Below are positions 1 to 8,183 of a stretch of DNA of 25,114 nt, piece after piece; position 1 is the first letter of the stretch; every line of letters starts with the position of its first letter. The notes beneath the pieces are model-generated. The model was given only the letters and a program-made list of their open reading frames with translations. It was not told where the DNA came from and ran no database searches. The translations under genes were made by a program, and so were the position numbers. Origin of the DNA: Flavobacteriaceae bacterium (GTDB taxonomy: Bacteria; Bacteroidota; Bacteroidia; Flavobacteriales; Flavobacteriaceae); assembly GCA_002709185.1 (NCBI GenBank), contig PAQB01000027.1, positions 1-25,114 on the forward strand, written 5' to 3'.

Positions 1-654
1 ACCCCCGCGGTGTAAATTAGAACGAAATTCACCAGGCTTACCACGTCGTTTCATAGCCCCAACAACTTGGCCATCCACAATAAAAGCACGGACATCCACT
101 CCTTTTGCCTCGGAAATATATTCTTGAACCAAAGCTCTTGCCTGTAAGCCATTGAAGGCTTCCAAAACAGATTCCGCTGCATTTTTAGATTCCGCCAGAA
201 CAACACCAAGACCTTGCGTTCCTTCCAATAGTTTTATAACTACGGGGGTTCCCCCTACAAGTTCAATAACTTCTTCAACGTCTTTGGAGTAATTTGTAAA
301 AACGGTTTTCGGCATGTCTATTCCCCCTTTCGAAAGGTGCTGAAAACTGCGTAATTTATCGCGAGATCGAATGATGGCATCAGAAGAAACGGTAGAAAAT
401 ACATTCATCATTTCAAACTGACGTACCACTGCACATCCATAGAAAGTCACTGAAGCCCCAATCCTTGGGATAATGGCATCTACATCGTTGAGGTATCTGT
501 CTTTGTAATAAATCGATGGCTTTTCTTTCTCAATGATCAAGTCACAATTCAAAGGATCTATGACCTGAACATCATGCCCCCGATCTTCCGCTTCCTCAAC
601 AAGCCTTCGTGTGGAGTATAAATTTTTATTTCTTGATAAAATGACAATATTCAT
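1..654 (-). CDS. rimK: RimK-type alpha-L-glutamate ligase, ATP-grasp family (5' part, runs off the window)
   Basis: I translated the minus strand from the ATG at 654; the frame stays open for 218 codons to the window edge, so the C-terminal third is missing. The protein begins [14 protein letters not shown] and follows E. coli RimK closely: [39 protein letters not shown], the ATP-grasp stretch [34 protein letters not shown] and FRSNLHRGG at the edge. RimK ligases add glutamate residues to a C-terminus (ribosomal protein S6 in E. coli) using ATP in the cytoplasm. Which protein is modified here cannot be read from the sequence. The gene is divergent from uvrC across an 88-bp gap. Family assignment is secure; the exact substrate is not. 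Confidence 0.95.
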   Translation of the reverse strand, partial: MNIVILSRNKNLYSTRRLVEEAEDRGHDVQVIDPLNCDLIIEKEKPSIYYKDRYLNDVDAIIPRIGASVTFYGCAVVRQFEMMNVFSTVSSDAIIRSRDKLRSFQHLSKGGIDMPKTVFTNYSKDVEEVIELVGGTPVVIKLLEGTQGLGVVLAESKNAAESVLEAFNGLQARALVQEYISEAKGVDVRAFIVDGQVVGAMKRRGKPGEFRSNLHRGG

Positions 655-729
655 GATGTAAATGGCCTTTAATTTTGCAACAATATACTAAAAAAGTAGT
701 ATCGATTTTTAGGATGTTAAGAATTAGTA

Positions 730-737
730 TACCTTTG
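730..737 (+). promoter_or_regulatory. Candidate -7 promoter element of uvrC inside a palindrome
   Basis: TACCTTTG matches the Bacteroidota -7 consensus TAnnTTTG. It lies inside the perfect inverted repeat ATACC-TTT-GGTAT (729-741), which ends one base before the uvrC ATG at 743. No clear -33 TTTG is visible at the usual distance. If this box is used, transcription would start at or within a few bases of the ATG, giving a leaderless or nearly leaderless message. Confidence 0.4.
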
Positions 738-742
738 GTATT

Positions 743-2578
743 ATGGCGCCACTAAGCATCGAAATACAACTCAAAACATTACCGAATAACGCTGGAGTAT
801 ATCAGTTTTTTGATGCCAAAGACAAGATTCTTTATATTGGTAAAGCCAAGAACTTAAAAAAACGAGTTCGCTCTTATTTTAACAAGAATCACGACCAAGC
901 CAAGACTCATGTTTTAGTAAAGAAAATAAGGTCCATTAAGCACATTGTCGTCGCGACTGAGACCGATGCGCTTTTGCTGGAAAATAACCTCATCAAAAAA
1001 TACCAACCGCGGTATAATGTACTGCTCAAAGATGACAAGTCCTACCCATGGATTTGTATAAAAAGCGAAAGGTTTCCAAGAGTATTTTCTACCCGTCGTG
1101 TTATCAAAGATGGATCTGAGTATTTTGGTCCCTATTCCAGTGTTAAAGTTGTAAATACCATCATTAATTTGATAAAGTCGCTGTATCCAATTCGCATAGA
1201 AAACTATAATTTTTCTCAAAAGAAAATAAATAATTCTGAAACGGACATTTTTTTAAAAACACACAGCCATCAAGGACACTTCCTTGTACTGGGTTTTGCA
1301 GAGCGTCCCAAAATACTGACACGGGATTATATTTCTGAAAAGGACTATATGGAAAACATGCGATTTGTAAAGCAAATATTAAATGGCAAACTCGGAAATA
1401 TCAAAAAAACACTTCGCGATGAAATGTTTAAGTTTTCTAATTTGAATCAATTTGAAGAAGCACAATCTTTTAAAGAGAAACTCACAATTTTGGAGCACTA
1501 TCAGGCCAGGTCGACCATTGTGAATCCAAAAATTAGTGAGGTCGAGGTGTACAGCATTGTTAGTGACGAGAGCTACGCCTATGTGAATTTTTTACAAGTA
1601 TCTCATGGCGCCATCATTAGGGCACATACTATGGAATTGAAAAAAAAGCTGGACGAAACAGATGCAGAACTTTTGACCTTAGCCATAATGGAAATGCGCC
1701 AAAGATTTCAGTTGCAATCCAAAGTGCTTTATTTGCCTTTTAAGCTTGAATTGGGGTCTAATTTAAAATGTACGGTTCCTAAAGTTGGGGATAAAAAGCA
1801 GCTTATAGACCTGTCTTTGCGCAATGCCAAATACCAACGTTTAGAAAAATTGAAACAAGTTAAAATTACGGATCCGGACCGTCATGTGAAACGCATCATG
1901 GCACAAATGAAATCAGATCTTCGGCTCAAGGACGCTCCCACCCATATTGAATGTTTTGATAATTCAAATATTCAAGGAACGCATCCAGTTGCCGCCTGCG
2001 TGGTTTTTAGAAATGCAAAACCCAGCAAAAAAGAATACCGTCATTTTAACATCAAAACTGTAAAGGGTCCAGACGACTTTGCCTCAATGACAGAAGTTGT
2101 TTATCGACGTTACAAACGTTTATTAGAAGAAAAAAAACCCCTTCCTCAGCTTGTGATTATTGATGGGGGTAAAGGCCAATTATCTGCAGCGCTTAAAAGT
2201 TTGGACACCCTTGGCTTGCGTTCAAAAATTGCGATTATTGGCATAGCAAAAAGATTGGAAGAATTATTTTACCCAAATGATCCAATTCCCTTATATTTAG
2301 ACAAGAAAAGTGAAACTTTGAAAATCATTCAACAATTGAGAAATGAAGCACACCGTTTTGGCATCGATCACCACAGAAATAAGCGCAGTAAATCTGCTTT
2401 GCATTCTGAATTAGAATCTATTCCTGGCATAGGCGATAAAACGCGGGTCGAATTGTTAAAGGCCTTCAAATCACCTCAGCGTATTTCTTTTGCAAAGTTG
2501 GATGAATTAGAACAAATCATTGGACACTCTAAAGCCCAAAAGATTTATAATTATTACCATTCTAAAAATGAAGCTTAA
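743..2578 (+). CDS. uvrC: Excinuclease ABC subunit C (UvrC), lacking the Fe-S cysteines
   Basis: UvrC makes both incisions around a lesion in nucleotide excision repair, working with UvrA and UvrB. The 611-residue length is normal. Domains in order: GIY-YIG nuclease (about 15-95, with AGVYQFF, LYIGKAKNLKKRVRSYF and the Glu in LLLENNLIKKYQPRYN); UVR/UvrB-contact motif (about 222-255); RNase H-like nuclease with HIECFDNSNIQG (about 401-412), VIIDGGKGQL (471-480) and NEAHRFGIDHHR (534-545); and a C-terminal helix-hairpin-helix region (about 557-605, IPGIGDKTRVELL). The odd part is residues about 150-200. There most UvrC proteins, including flavobacterial ones as I remember them, carry a CxLxYxxxxCxxPC-type cluster. 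Here there is no cysteine at all and the loop is several residues longer. The start at 743 agrees with family N-termini. The stop overlaps the next gene by 11 bp. Confidence 0.98.
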   Translation: MAPLSIEIQLKTLPNNAGVYQFFDAKDKILYIGKAKNLKKRVRSYFNKNHDQAKTHVLVKKIRSIKHIVVATETDALLLENNLIKKYQPRYNVLLKDDKSYPWICIKSERFPRVFSTRRVIKDGSEYFGPYSSVKVVNTIINLIKSLYPIRIENYNFSQKKINNSETDIFLKTHSHQGHFLVLGFAERPKILTRDYISEKDYMENMRFVKQILNGKLGNIKKTLRDEMFKFSNLNQFEEAQSFKEKLTILEHYQARSTIVNPKISEVEVYSIVSDESYAYVNFLQVSHGAIIRAHTMELKKKLDETDAELLTLAIMEMRQRFQLQSKVLYLPFKLELGSNLKCTVPKVGDKKQLIDLSLRNAKYQRLEKLKQVKITDPDRHVKRIMAQMKSDLRLKDAPTHIECFDNSNIQGTHPVAACVVFRNAKPSKKEYRHFNIKTVKGPDDFASMTEVVYRRYKRLLEEKKPLPQLVIIDGGKGQLSAALKSLDTLGLRSKIAIIGIAKRLEELFYPNDPIPLYLDKKSETLKIIQQLRNEAHRFGIDHHRNKRSKSALHSELESIPGIGDKTRVELLKAFKSPQRISFAKLDELEQIIGHSKAQKIYNYYHSKNEA

Positions 2579-4796
2579 CCTAAAATTTTACATTGTTATT
2601 TATTTATTTGCACTGCTTGGTCATGCGCAAGACCCAATGCCCGATAATCCTAAAATTGGATTGGTTTTGAGTGGAGGAGGTGCCAAGGGATTGGCACATA
2701 TTGGCGTCTTAAAAGTCATTGACAGCTTGGGAGTTCGCGTTGATTATATTGGGGGCACCAGTATGGGGTCTGCAGTTGGTGGATTATATGCTGCAGGGTA
2801 TACTGGCAAGCAGTTGGATTCTATTTTTAGAGTTATTGATTTTGATGTATTGCTGGGTGATAAGGTTCCAAGGCCTTCAAAAACATTTCAAGAACGAAAA
2901 AATTCTGAGAAATACGGGATTTCACTGCCGGTAAACGATTTTAAAATTCAATTGCCATCTTCAATTTCAAGAGGTCAAAATTTATTTAATTTATTTACAA
3001 AACTAACATTGGATGTTAGCGCTATTTCTGACTTCAGTCAACTTCCAATTCCATTTTATTGCATGGCAACGGATATTGAAACCGGGGCTTCAGTTGTACT
3101 GGACCGTGGTAATTTGGCCGAAGCCATTTCGATAAGTAGCACCCTACCCACCCTTTTTCAGCCCTTGGAGCACGATGGCGCATTGCTTATGGATGGCGGC
3201 ATTGCAAACAATTATCCTATTGAATATTTAAAAACAAAAAATTTAGATTTTATCATTGGTGTGAGTGTTGAAGAAGATCTTTTGACCAAAGAAGAAATCA
3301 ATTCAATTTCAGATATATTAGCACAAATAAGTAATTTTAAATCTGCTGAGGATTTAGAAGACAAGATTCAACTCACCGATCTTTTTATTGAACCTGACGT
3401 GGAGGATTTTTCAATTATTTCATTTAACAAAGGCGCTAAAATTATTAAAAGCGGGGAAGTTTCTGTCACACCTTTCCTGAGTCAATTAAAGAGGATTGCC
3501 AGAACACAGAATTACACAAAAGTGCCTAAGAAAAATATAGGTTTAGATGCTTTAAAATTCAATACAGTACAAATTGATGGAAATGAAAAATATACAGACT
3601 CCTACGTTTTTGGTAAATTGAGATTTAGGCGTGATGAAACCATAAGTTTTAAAGATTTTAGTAGCGGCGTTAATAATCTTTTGGCGACTAATAATTTTGA
3701 AGCTTTCCGTTACCGGTTTTCCCCTTTACCAAATGGCAGTTATAATTTTACTGCGGACATCAAAGAGACTACCAACACAACCTTATTGAAATTAGGGCTT
3801 CATTACGACAAGGTCTTAAAGAGTTCTTTACTATTAAACCTTACGAAAAAGCAATTTTTAATGAAAAATGACGTTTTGTCTTTGGATTTTATATTGGGGG
3901 ATAATTCTCGATTTAATTTTGATTATTACATTGACAAAGGGTTTTATTGGAGCATTGGACTTAATTTTAAGTATACAGATTTCAAATATGACATAAACCC
4001 TTTATTTTTTGATGCCACTCTTCCTATGGAAATTGACAATGCGCTTCCCACAACAATTTCTGATTTAACAGCGAGTTTTTTTGTAGAGACCCTAATTAAA
4101 AAAGATTTGTCTTTCAAGCTAGGCGCTAGGTTTAAGCGCCTTAGTATAGAAGCATCAAGCCCTTCTTTGGTCAATGTCTTTCAGGCCAGCGAGTATCAAA
4201 TTGAAAACAGCGATTTTTTCAGTCTCAATACCACATTGAGGTATGACACCTTAGACAATATTTTCTTTCCCACCAAAGGGCTTTTGTTTGAGACCGACGG
4301 GAATTTATTTTTAACCGCTTCCAGCGCAGAAGATTTCACACAGTTTTTAAACGTTAAAACAAATATTGCAAAAGCGTTTTTAATTACTAAAGAACTGTCA
4401 ATGATGGTTGGAATTGAGGGTGGTTTTAGGCTTGGAAATGACAATATTTCGGCGTTAAATTTTGGGCTTGGAGGCTATGCCCGCAACCATATAAACAACT
4501 ACGGAAATATGTTTGGATATGATTTCTTTAGTCTTTCGGGCAATAGTTTCGTAAAAGCATACTTCAATATGGATTACGAATTTTATAAACGCAACCACCT
4601 TAACTTTTCAGGTAATTTTTCCAATATTGGAGATGATATTTTTGTTACTAAAAATTGGTTAGAACTTCCTTACTTCAGTGGTTATGCCTTGGGATATGGT
4701 CTAGAAACTATTTTTGGCCCCATAGAATTAAAATATAATTGGTCACCTGAAAATAATTTTGAGGGCGTTTTTATTAATTTGGGATACTGGTTTTAA
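2568..4796 (+). CDS. Patatin-like phospholipase with C-terminal BamA/Omp85-like outer-membrane barrel
   Basis: I chose the ATG at 2568 because it gives a good signal peptide (MKLNLKFYIVIYLFALLGHA, then Q); the frame is open upstream to 2520, but that extension lies inside uvrC. The product is 742 residues. The patatin domain (about 28-225) has the oxyanion motif SGGGAKG (35-41), the nucleophile in GTSMGS (Ser65) and the dyad Asp209 in MDGGIANNYP, so it should be an active Ser-Asp lipid acyl hydrolase. After a linker with a POTRA-like stretch (about 320-400), the rest is rich in alternating aromatic/hydrophobic strands with glycine turns and ends ...FINLGYWF, a terminal aromatic typical of an outer-membrane barrel. 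The architecture recalls PlpD-like (type Vd) proteins and the combined patatin/surface-antigen proteins of Bacteroidota. Translational coupling to uvrC is likely. The natural substrate, and whether the lipase domain is surface-exposed or periplasmic, are unknown. Confidence 0.92.
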   Translation: MKLNLKFYIVIYLFALLGHAQDPMPDNPKIGLVLSGGGAKGLAHIGVLKVIDSLGVRVDYIGGTSMGSAVGGLYAAGYTGKQLDSIFRVIDFDVLLGDKVPRPSKTFQERKNSEKYGISLPVNDFKIQLPSSISRGQNLFNLFTKLTLDVSAISDFSQLPIPFYCMATDIETGASVVLDRGNLAEAISISSTLPTLFQPLEHDGALLMDGGIANNYPIEYLKTKNLDFIIGVSVEEDLLTKEEINSISDILAQISNFKSAEDLEDKIQLTDLFIEPDVEDFSIISFNKGAKIIKSGEVSVTPFLSQLKRIARTQNYTKVPKKNIGLDALKFNTVQIDGNEKYTDSYVFGKLRFRRDETISFKDFSSGVNNLLATNNFEAFRYRFSPLPNGSYNFTADIKETTNTTLLKLGLHYDKVLKSSLLLNLTKKQFLMKNDVLSLDFILGDNSRFNFDYYIDKGFYWSIGLNFKYTDFKYDINPLFFDATLPMEIDNALPTTISDLTASFFVETLIKKDLSFKLGARFKRLSIEASSPSLVNVFQASEYQIENSDFFSLNTTLRYDTLDNIFFPTKGLLFETDGNLFLTASSAEDFTQFLNVKTNIAKAFLITKELSMMVGIEGGFRLGNDNISALNFGLGGYARNHINNYGNMFGYDFFSLSGNSFVKAYFNMDYEFYKRNHLNFSGNFSNIGDDIFVTKNWLELPYFSGYALGYGLETIFGPIELKYNWSPENNFEGVFINLGYWF

Positions 4797-4816
4797 TAAA
4801 GCTGATATTTTTTTCC

Positions 4817-4824
4817 TAACTTTG
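4817..4824 (+). promoter_or_regulatory. Candidate -7 promoter element for the hmgA-hppD unit
   Basis: TAACTTTG fits TAnnTTTG and is the only good match in the 169-bp gap 4797-4965. No convincing -33 TTTG partner is seen. It would give a 5' leader of about 135 bases before hmgA, long enough to hold regulatory structure, but I see no recognisable riboswitch in it. Confidence 0.3.
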
Positions 4825-4965
4825 TGTATGGCCCTTTTTTGGAAAGACCTTTTATTATTTCTTCATTTTCTTATCAAGAGAAATCCTGAATAGTTAAACT
4901 GTGAATCTTCGCATCAATTAGTTGCCTTTTTCGAGGCTTTCGTTTAACATCAGAAGTTCTTTAAT

Positions 4966-6132
4966 ATGCCTTTTTACCACAAACTTGGGGACATACCTCC
5001 CAAAAAACACACACAATTTGAAAAATCCAGCGGGGGTTTCTATTACGAACAACTGTTTGGAACCGTTGGATTTGATGGCATGGCCACACTTTCTTACCAT
5101 GAACAGCGCCCGACACAAGTAAAGTCAATTGGAAAGCAGTACAGTATTGCGCCTAAAATAGCAAAAACAAACAACATTCGATCGTATCGCCTTCGCGGCT
5201 TTGAAGTCGCTCCTAAAAACGACTTTTTAGAAAGCAGGACCATTGTTTTAACAAATTCTGATTGCAACATTATTTTGGCAGCTCCAAAAACATCTCTCAC
5301 AGACTATTTTTATAAAAATTCGGATGCTGATGAGCTTATTTTTGTGCACCGAGGCTCCGGAAAACTTCGCAGTATGTTTGGGAATTTAGATTTCAAATAT
5401 GGGGATTACTTGCTCATCCCAAGGGGAGTAATTTATCAAATCCAATTTGATTCTGAAGATAACAGATTGTTTATTTTAGAATCGTACAGTCCTATTTATA
5501 CCCCCAAACGTTATCGCAATTGGTTTGGTCAGTTGTTGGAACATGCACCCTATTGTGAACGTGACATCCGCCGTCCACAAGAATTAGAAACATACAACCA
5601 ATCGGGGGATTTCACGGTGAAAATTAAAAAACAAAATCAGCTCATCGATATGGTATATGCCTCCCATCCTTTTGATGTGGTGGGCTATGATGGTTACAAT
5701 TATCCTTATGCCTTTTCCATTCACGATTTTGAACCTATAACTGGTAGAATTCACCAGCCACCCCCAGTGCATCAGACTTTCGAAACCAACGCCTTGGTTG
5801 TTTGCAGTTTTGTGCCTCGCATATATGATTATCATCCCAAAGCCATACCGGCCCCTTACAACCACAGCAATATTGATAGCGATGAGGTTTTGTATTATGT
5901 AGATGGAGATTTTATGAGTCGAAATGATGTTAAAGTCGGTCATATTTCATTACACCCCGCGGGGATTCCACATGGGCCCCACCCTGGCGCAATGGAACGC
6001 AGTATTGGCCTTAAAGACACCAAAGAATTGGCTGTAATGGTCGATACTTTTAAACCGCTTCAAGTCACTGAAGAAGCTCTAAAAATTTCTGACGGCGACT
6101 ATTACCAGTCGTGGTTAGAAAATAACACTTAA
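4966..6132 (+). CDS. hmgA: Homogentisate 1,2-dioxygenase
   Basis: This non-haem Fe(II) cupin enzyme opens the ring of homogentisate to maleylacetoacetate in cytoplasmic tyrosine/phenylalanine catabolism. The 388-residue sequence starts MPFYHKLGDIPPKKHTQF, typical of short bacterial homogentisate dioxygenases. By analogy with human HGD (His335, Glu341, His371), the likely iron ligands are His300 in PYNHSN, Glu307 in DSDEVLYY and His336 in GIPHGPHPG. The first cupin half (about 120-175) carries DELIFVHRGSGKLR and YGDYLLIPRG. hppD, the preceding enzyme of the pathway, begins 15 bp downstream, so the two are surely co-transcribed. Fumarylacetoacetase and maleylacetoacetate isomerase are not in the window. 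An overlapping antisense frame near 4918-5118 is treated as spurious. Confidence 0.94.
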   Translation: MPFYHKLGDIPPKKHTQFEKSSGGFYYEQLFGTVGFDGMATLSYHEQRPTQVKSIGKQYSIAPKIAKTNNIRSYRLRGFEVAPKNDFLESRTIVLTNSDCNIILAAPKTSLTDYFYKNSDADELIFVHRGSGKLRSMFGNLDFKYGDYLLIPRGVIYQIQFDSEDNRLFILESYSPIYTPKRYRNWFGQLLEHAPYCERDIRRPQELETYNQSGDFTVKIKKQNQLIDMVYASHPFDVVGYDGYNYPYAFSIHDFEPITGRIHQPPPVHQTFETNALVVCSFVPRIYDYHPKAIPAPYNHSNIDSDEVLYYVDGDFMSRNDVKVGHISLHPAGIPHGPHPGAMERSIGLKDTKELAVMVDTFKPLQVTEEALKISDGDYYQSWLENNT

Positions 6133-6147
6133 CCTCAAATTTTAGTT

Positions 6148-7308
6148 ATGAATGAATCCTTAAATTCTGCAGACAATAGTCTTGAGAAAATTTTTTATGA
6201 TGCCAAAGATTTTTTACCCCTTTTTGGAACCGATTATATTGAGCTATATGTTGGCAATGCAAAACAAGCAGCCCATTTTTATAAAACCGCTTTTGGCTTT
6301 CAATCCCTGGCCTATAGGGGGTTAGAAACGGGTTCAAAAAATGCGGCTAGTTATGTCCTAAAACAGGGTAAAATTAGATTGGTACTCACCACCCCTTTGC
6401 ACAGCAAATCACCCATCAACGACCACTTAAGAAAACACGGTGATGGGGTAAAGGTTATTGCATTATTGGTAGATGACGCTAAGGCCGCCCATGCAGAAAC
6501 TACAAAACGCGGTGCAAAGTCTTATTTTACACCCAAAAAGAGCCAGGATGAACATGGTGTCATTATAACTTCAGGCATCTATACATATGGGGAGACGGTC
6601 CACGTTTTTGTAGAACGGAAAAATTACAAAGGAGTCTTTTTTCCTGGTTACGAAGTATGGAACTCCACTTATAATCCGCCAAGCTCAGGTTTAAGGTTTA
6701 TTGATCATATTGTTGGAAATGTAGGCTGGGGCCAAATGGATATTTGGGTTCAATGGTATGAAGAAGTGATGGGATTTGTAAATTTTCTATCCTTTGATGA
6801 CAAACAAATTCACACAGAATACTCTGCTCTGATGAGTAAAGTCATGAGCAATGGTAATGGGCGAATTAAATTTCCAATTAATGAACCTGCTGAAGCTGAA
6901 AAGCGCTCTCAAATTGAAGAATATTTAGATTTTTATGAAGACTCAGGGGTTCAACATTTAGCGGTGGCGACCGATGACATTATTACAACTGTAAAACAGC
7001 TGAAAAAGAATGGGGTTGAATTTTTACCGCCCCCCCCAAAAACCTATTACGATGCCATCCAAAGCCGGTTGGGGGCTCATATGAAACTCATGAAAGAAGA
7101 CATTTCAACCCTAAAAGAATTGTCCATTTTAGTGGATGCAGATGAAGAAGGTTATTTATTGCAAATTTTCACTAAACCCATTGAAGACCGTCCCACGTTA
7201 TTTTTTGAAATCATTCAGCGGATGGGTGCCAAAGGGTTTGGCGCAGGAAATTTTAAAGCGCTTTTTGAGTCTATTGAACGCGAACAAGCCAACAGAGGCA
7301 CCCTTTAA
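6148..7308 (+). CDS. hppD: 4-hydroxyphenylpyruvate dioxygenase
   Basis: It converts 4-hydroxyphenylpyruvate to homogentisate with O2 and Fe(II), supplying the substrate of the upstream hmgA product. The protein is 386 residues with two vicinal-oxygen-chelate halves. The N-terminal half (about 28-160) begins GTDYIELYVGNAKQAAHFY. The catalytic C-terminal half (about 182-365) holds the 2-His-1-Glu iron triad: His187 in RFIDHIVGNV, His270 in GVQHLAVAT and Glu354 in TLFFEIIQR. The C-terminal signature FGAGNFKALFESIEREQ closes the active site in the family. A run of eight C residues (7030-7037) encodes the PPPP of FLPPPPKTYYD; the frame stays intact through it. Assignment is firm. Confidence 0.97.
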   Translation: MNESLNSADNSLEKIFYDAKDFLPLFGTDYIELYVGNAKQAAHFYKTAFGFQSLAYRGLETGSKNAASYVLKQGKIRLVLTTPLHSKSPINDHLRKHGDGVKVIALLVDDAKAAHAETTKRGAKSYFTPKKSQDEHGVIITSGIYTYGETVHVFVERKNYKGVFFPGYEVWNSTYNPPSSGLRFIDHIVGNVGWGQMDIWVQWYEEVMGFVNFLSFDDKQIHTEYSALMSKVMSNGNGRIKFPINEPAEAEKRSQIEEYLDFYEDSGVQHLAVATDDIITTVKQLKKNGVEFLPPPPKTYYDAIQSRLGAHMKLMKEDISTLKELSILVDADEEGYLLQIFTKPIEDRPTLFFEIIQRMGAKGFGAGNFKALFESIEREQANRGTL

Positions 7309-7342
7309 CAAATTGATTTATAAATAGATTAAATCTTGCTTT

Positions 7343-7350
7343 TAGTTTTG
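7343..7350 (+). promoter_or_regulatory. Candidate -7 promoter element before the DUF3108 gene
   Basis: TAGTTTTG matches TAnnTTTG within the 89-bp gap between hppD and the DUF3108 start. A TTG exists upstream (7313-7315), but its spacing is too long for a good -33 element. It could let the DUF3108-to-pgi part of the cluster be transcribed independently of hmgA-hppD. Weak evidence. Confidence 0.25.
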
Positions 7351-7397
7351 GAATAATAATTGCAAATTTGTAGAGCTACAAATGCATGTGCAATCTT

Positions 7398-8174
7398 ATG
7401 AAGCAAATTTTAGTATTTTTAATCATAATCTTGGGCTTAGCTGTCCCCAATGCTCAGTCAGAGTCCTCGTTTCAATCTGGAGAATGGTTAAAATTCAAGC
7501 TTAATTATAGTGGTTGGGTTAAAGCAGGTAATGCAACCTTGGAGGTGAAACAATCCACTTTCAAAAACCGTGCTGTTTGTCATGTGATAGGAAAGGGATG
7601 GACCACAGGCGCTATTAAATGGTTTTTTAAAGTTAATGATCGTTATGAAAGTTATTTTGATAAAGCCTCGGGACGGCCTTATAAGTTCATCAGAAATATT
7701 AATGAAGGCGGACATGTCAAAAACAGAGTTATTGAGTTTGACTATGAAAAAAAAACAGCGCTGGTTAATGATTTAAGGCATAAAACCAAAACAATAATTC
7801 CCATATCATCCGATATTCAAGACATGGTTTCGGCCTATTATTATTTAAGAGATCACTACGATACCGAAACCATTAAAGTAGGTCACACCGTTAGATTGAA
7901 TATGTTCTTTGACAATGAGATTTTTGGATTCAAACTTAAGTTTTTAGGAAGAGAAACCATCGGCACCCAATTTGGAAATATTAATTGTCTTAAATTCCGC
8001 CCTTATGTAATGGCCGGTCGTGTTTTTCACGAAGAGGAAAGTGTTACACTTTGGGTAAGTGCCGATAAAAATAAAATCCCAATTAAAATTAAAGCAGACT
8101 TAAGAGTTGGTTCTTTAAGGTCTGATCTGGTGGCTTTTAAAGGTTTAAAACATCCCTTTGAAATTCAACTTTAA
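7398..8174 (+). CDS. DUF3108 family exported protein, unknown function
   Basis: I place the start at the ATG at 7398, which gives a clean signal peptide (MKQILVFLIIILGLAVPNAQ, cleavage near residue 20); an ATG at 7386 adds only four residues. The mature protein of about 238 residues is predicted to be periplasmic and beta-rich. Features matching DUF3108 are the opening FQSGEWLKFKLNYSGWVKAG, the middle part RYESYFDKASGRPYKF, and the closing VTLWVSADKNKIPIKIKADL followed by RVGSLRSDL. Members of this family are seen near cell-envelope genes; no biochemical role is established to my knowledge. It sits 9 bp before the tryptophan dioxygenase gene and two genes before the M23 peptidase. It more probably shares an envelope role with the peptidase than one in aromatic catabolism. 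That last point is inference. Confidence 0.85.
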   Translation: MKQILVFLIIILGLAVPNAQSESSFQSGEWLKFKLNYSGWVKAGNATLEVKQSTFKNRAVCHVIGKGWTTGAIKWFFKVNDRYESYFDKASGRPYKFIRNINEGGHVKNRVIEFDYEKKTALVNDLRHKTKTIIPISSDIQDMVSAYYYLRDHYDTETIKVGHTVRLNMFFDNEIFGFKLKFLGRETIGTQFGNINCLKFRPYVMAGRVFHEEESVTLWVSADKNKIPIKIKADLRVGSLRSDLVAFKGLKHPFEIQL

Positions 8175-8183
8175 ATCCAGCCA

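Noticed and set aside
685..702. Inverted repeat ATACTA-N6-TAGTAT between rimK and uvrC as a terminator or operator
   Set aside because: Only 6 bp per arm in AT-rich DNA and no T tract; chance occurrence is plausible, so it is not listed as a feature.
1190..1342. A pair of compensating frameshifts in uvrC that might hide the normal cysteine motif
   Set aside because: I read the other two plus-strand frames; one contains PCTGFC but has no resemblance to the family motif, and both meet stops. The actual frame continues smoothly into both flanking domains.
2520..2567. Longer N-terminus for the patatin-like protein
   Set aside because: The extra 16 residues lie inside uvrC and would put a charged stretch before a perfect signal peptide that starts at 2568.
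4918..5122. Overlapping short frames on both strands at the start of hmgA
   Set aside because: They overlap the well-supported hmgA start, have no recognisable domain and look like chance frames.
7030..7037. Run of eight C residues in hppD as a phase-variation tract
   Set aside because: It encodes the PPPP loop of FLPPPPKTYYD in an intact frame, and a metabolic dioxygenase is an unlikely phase-variable gene.
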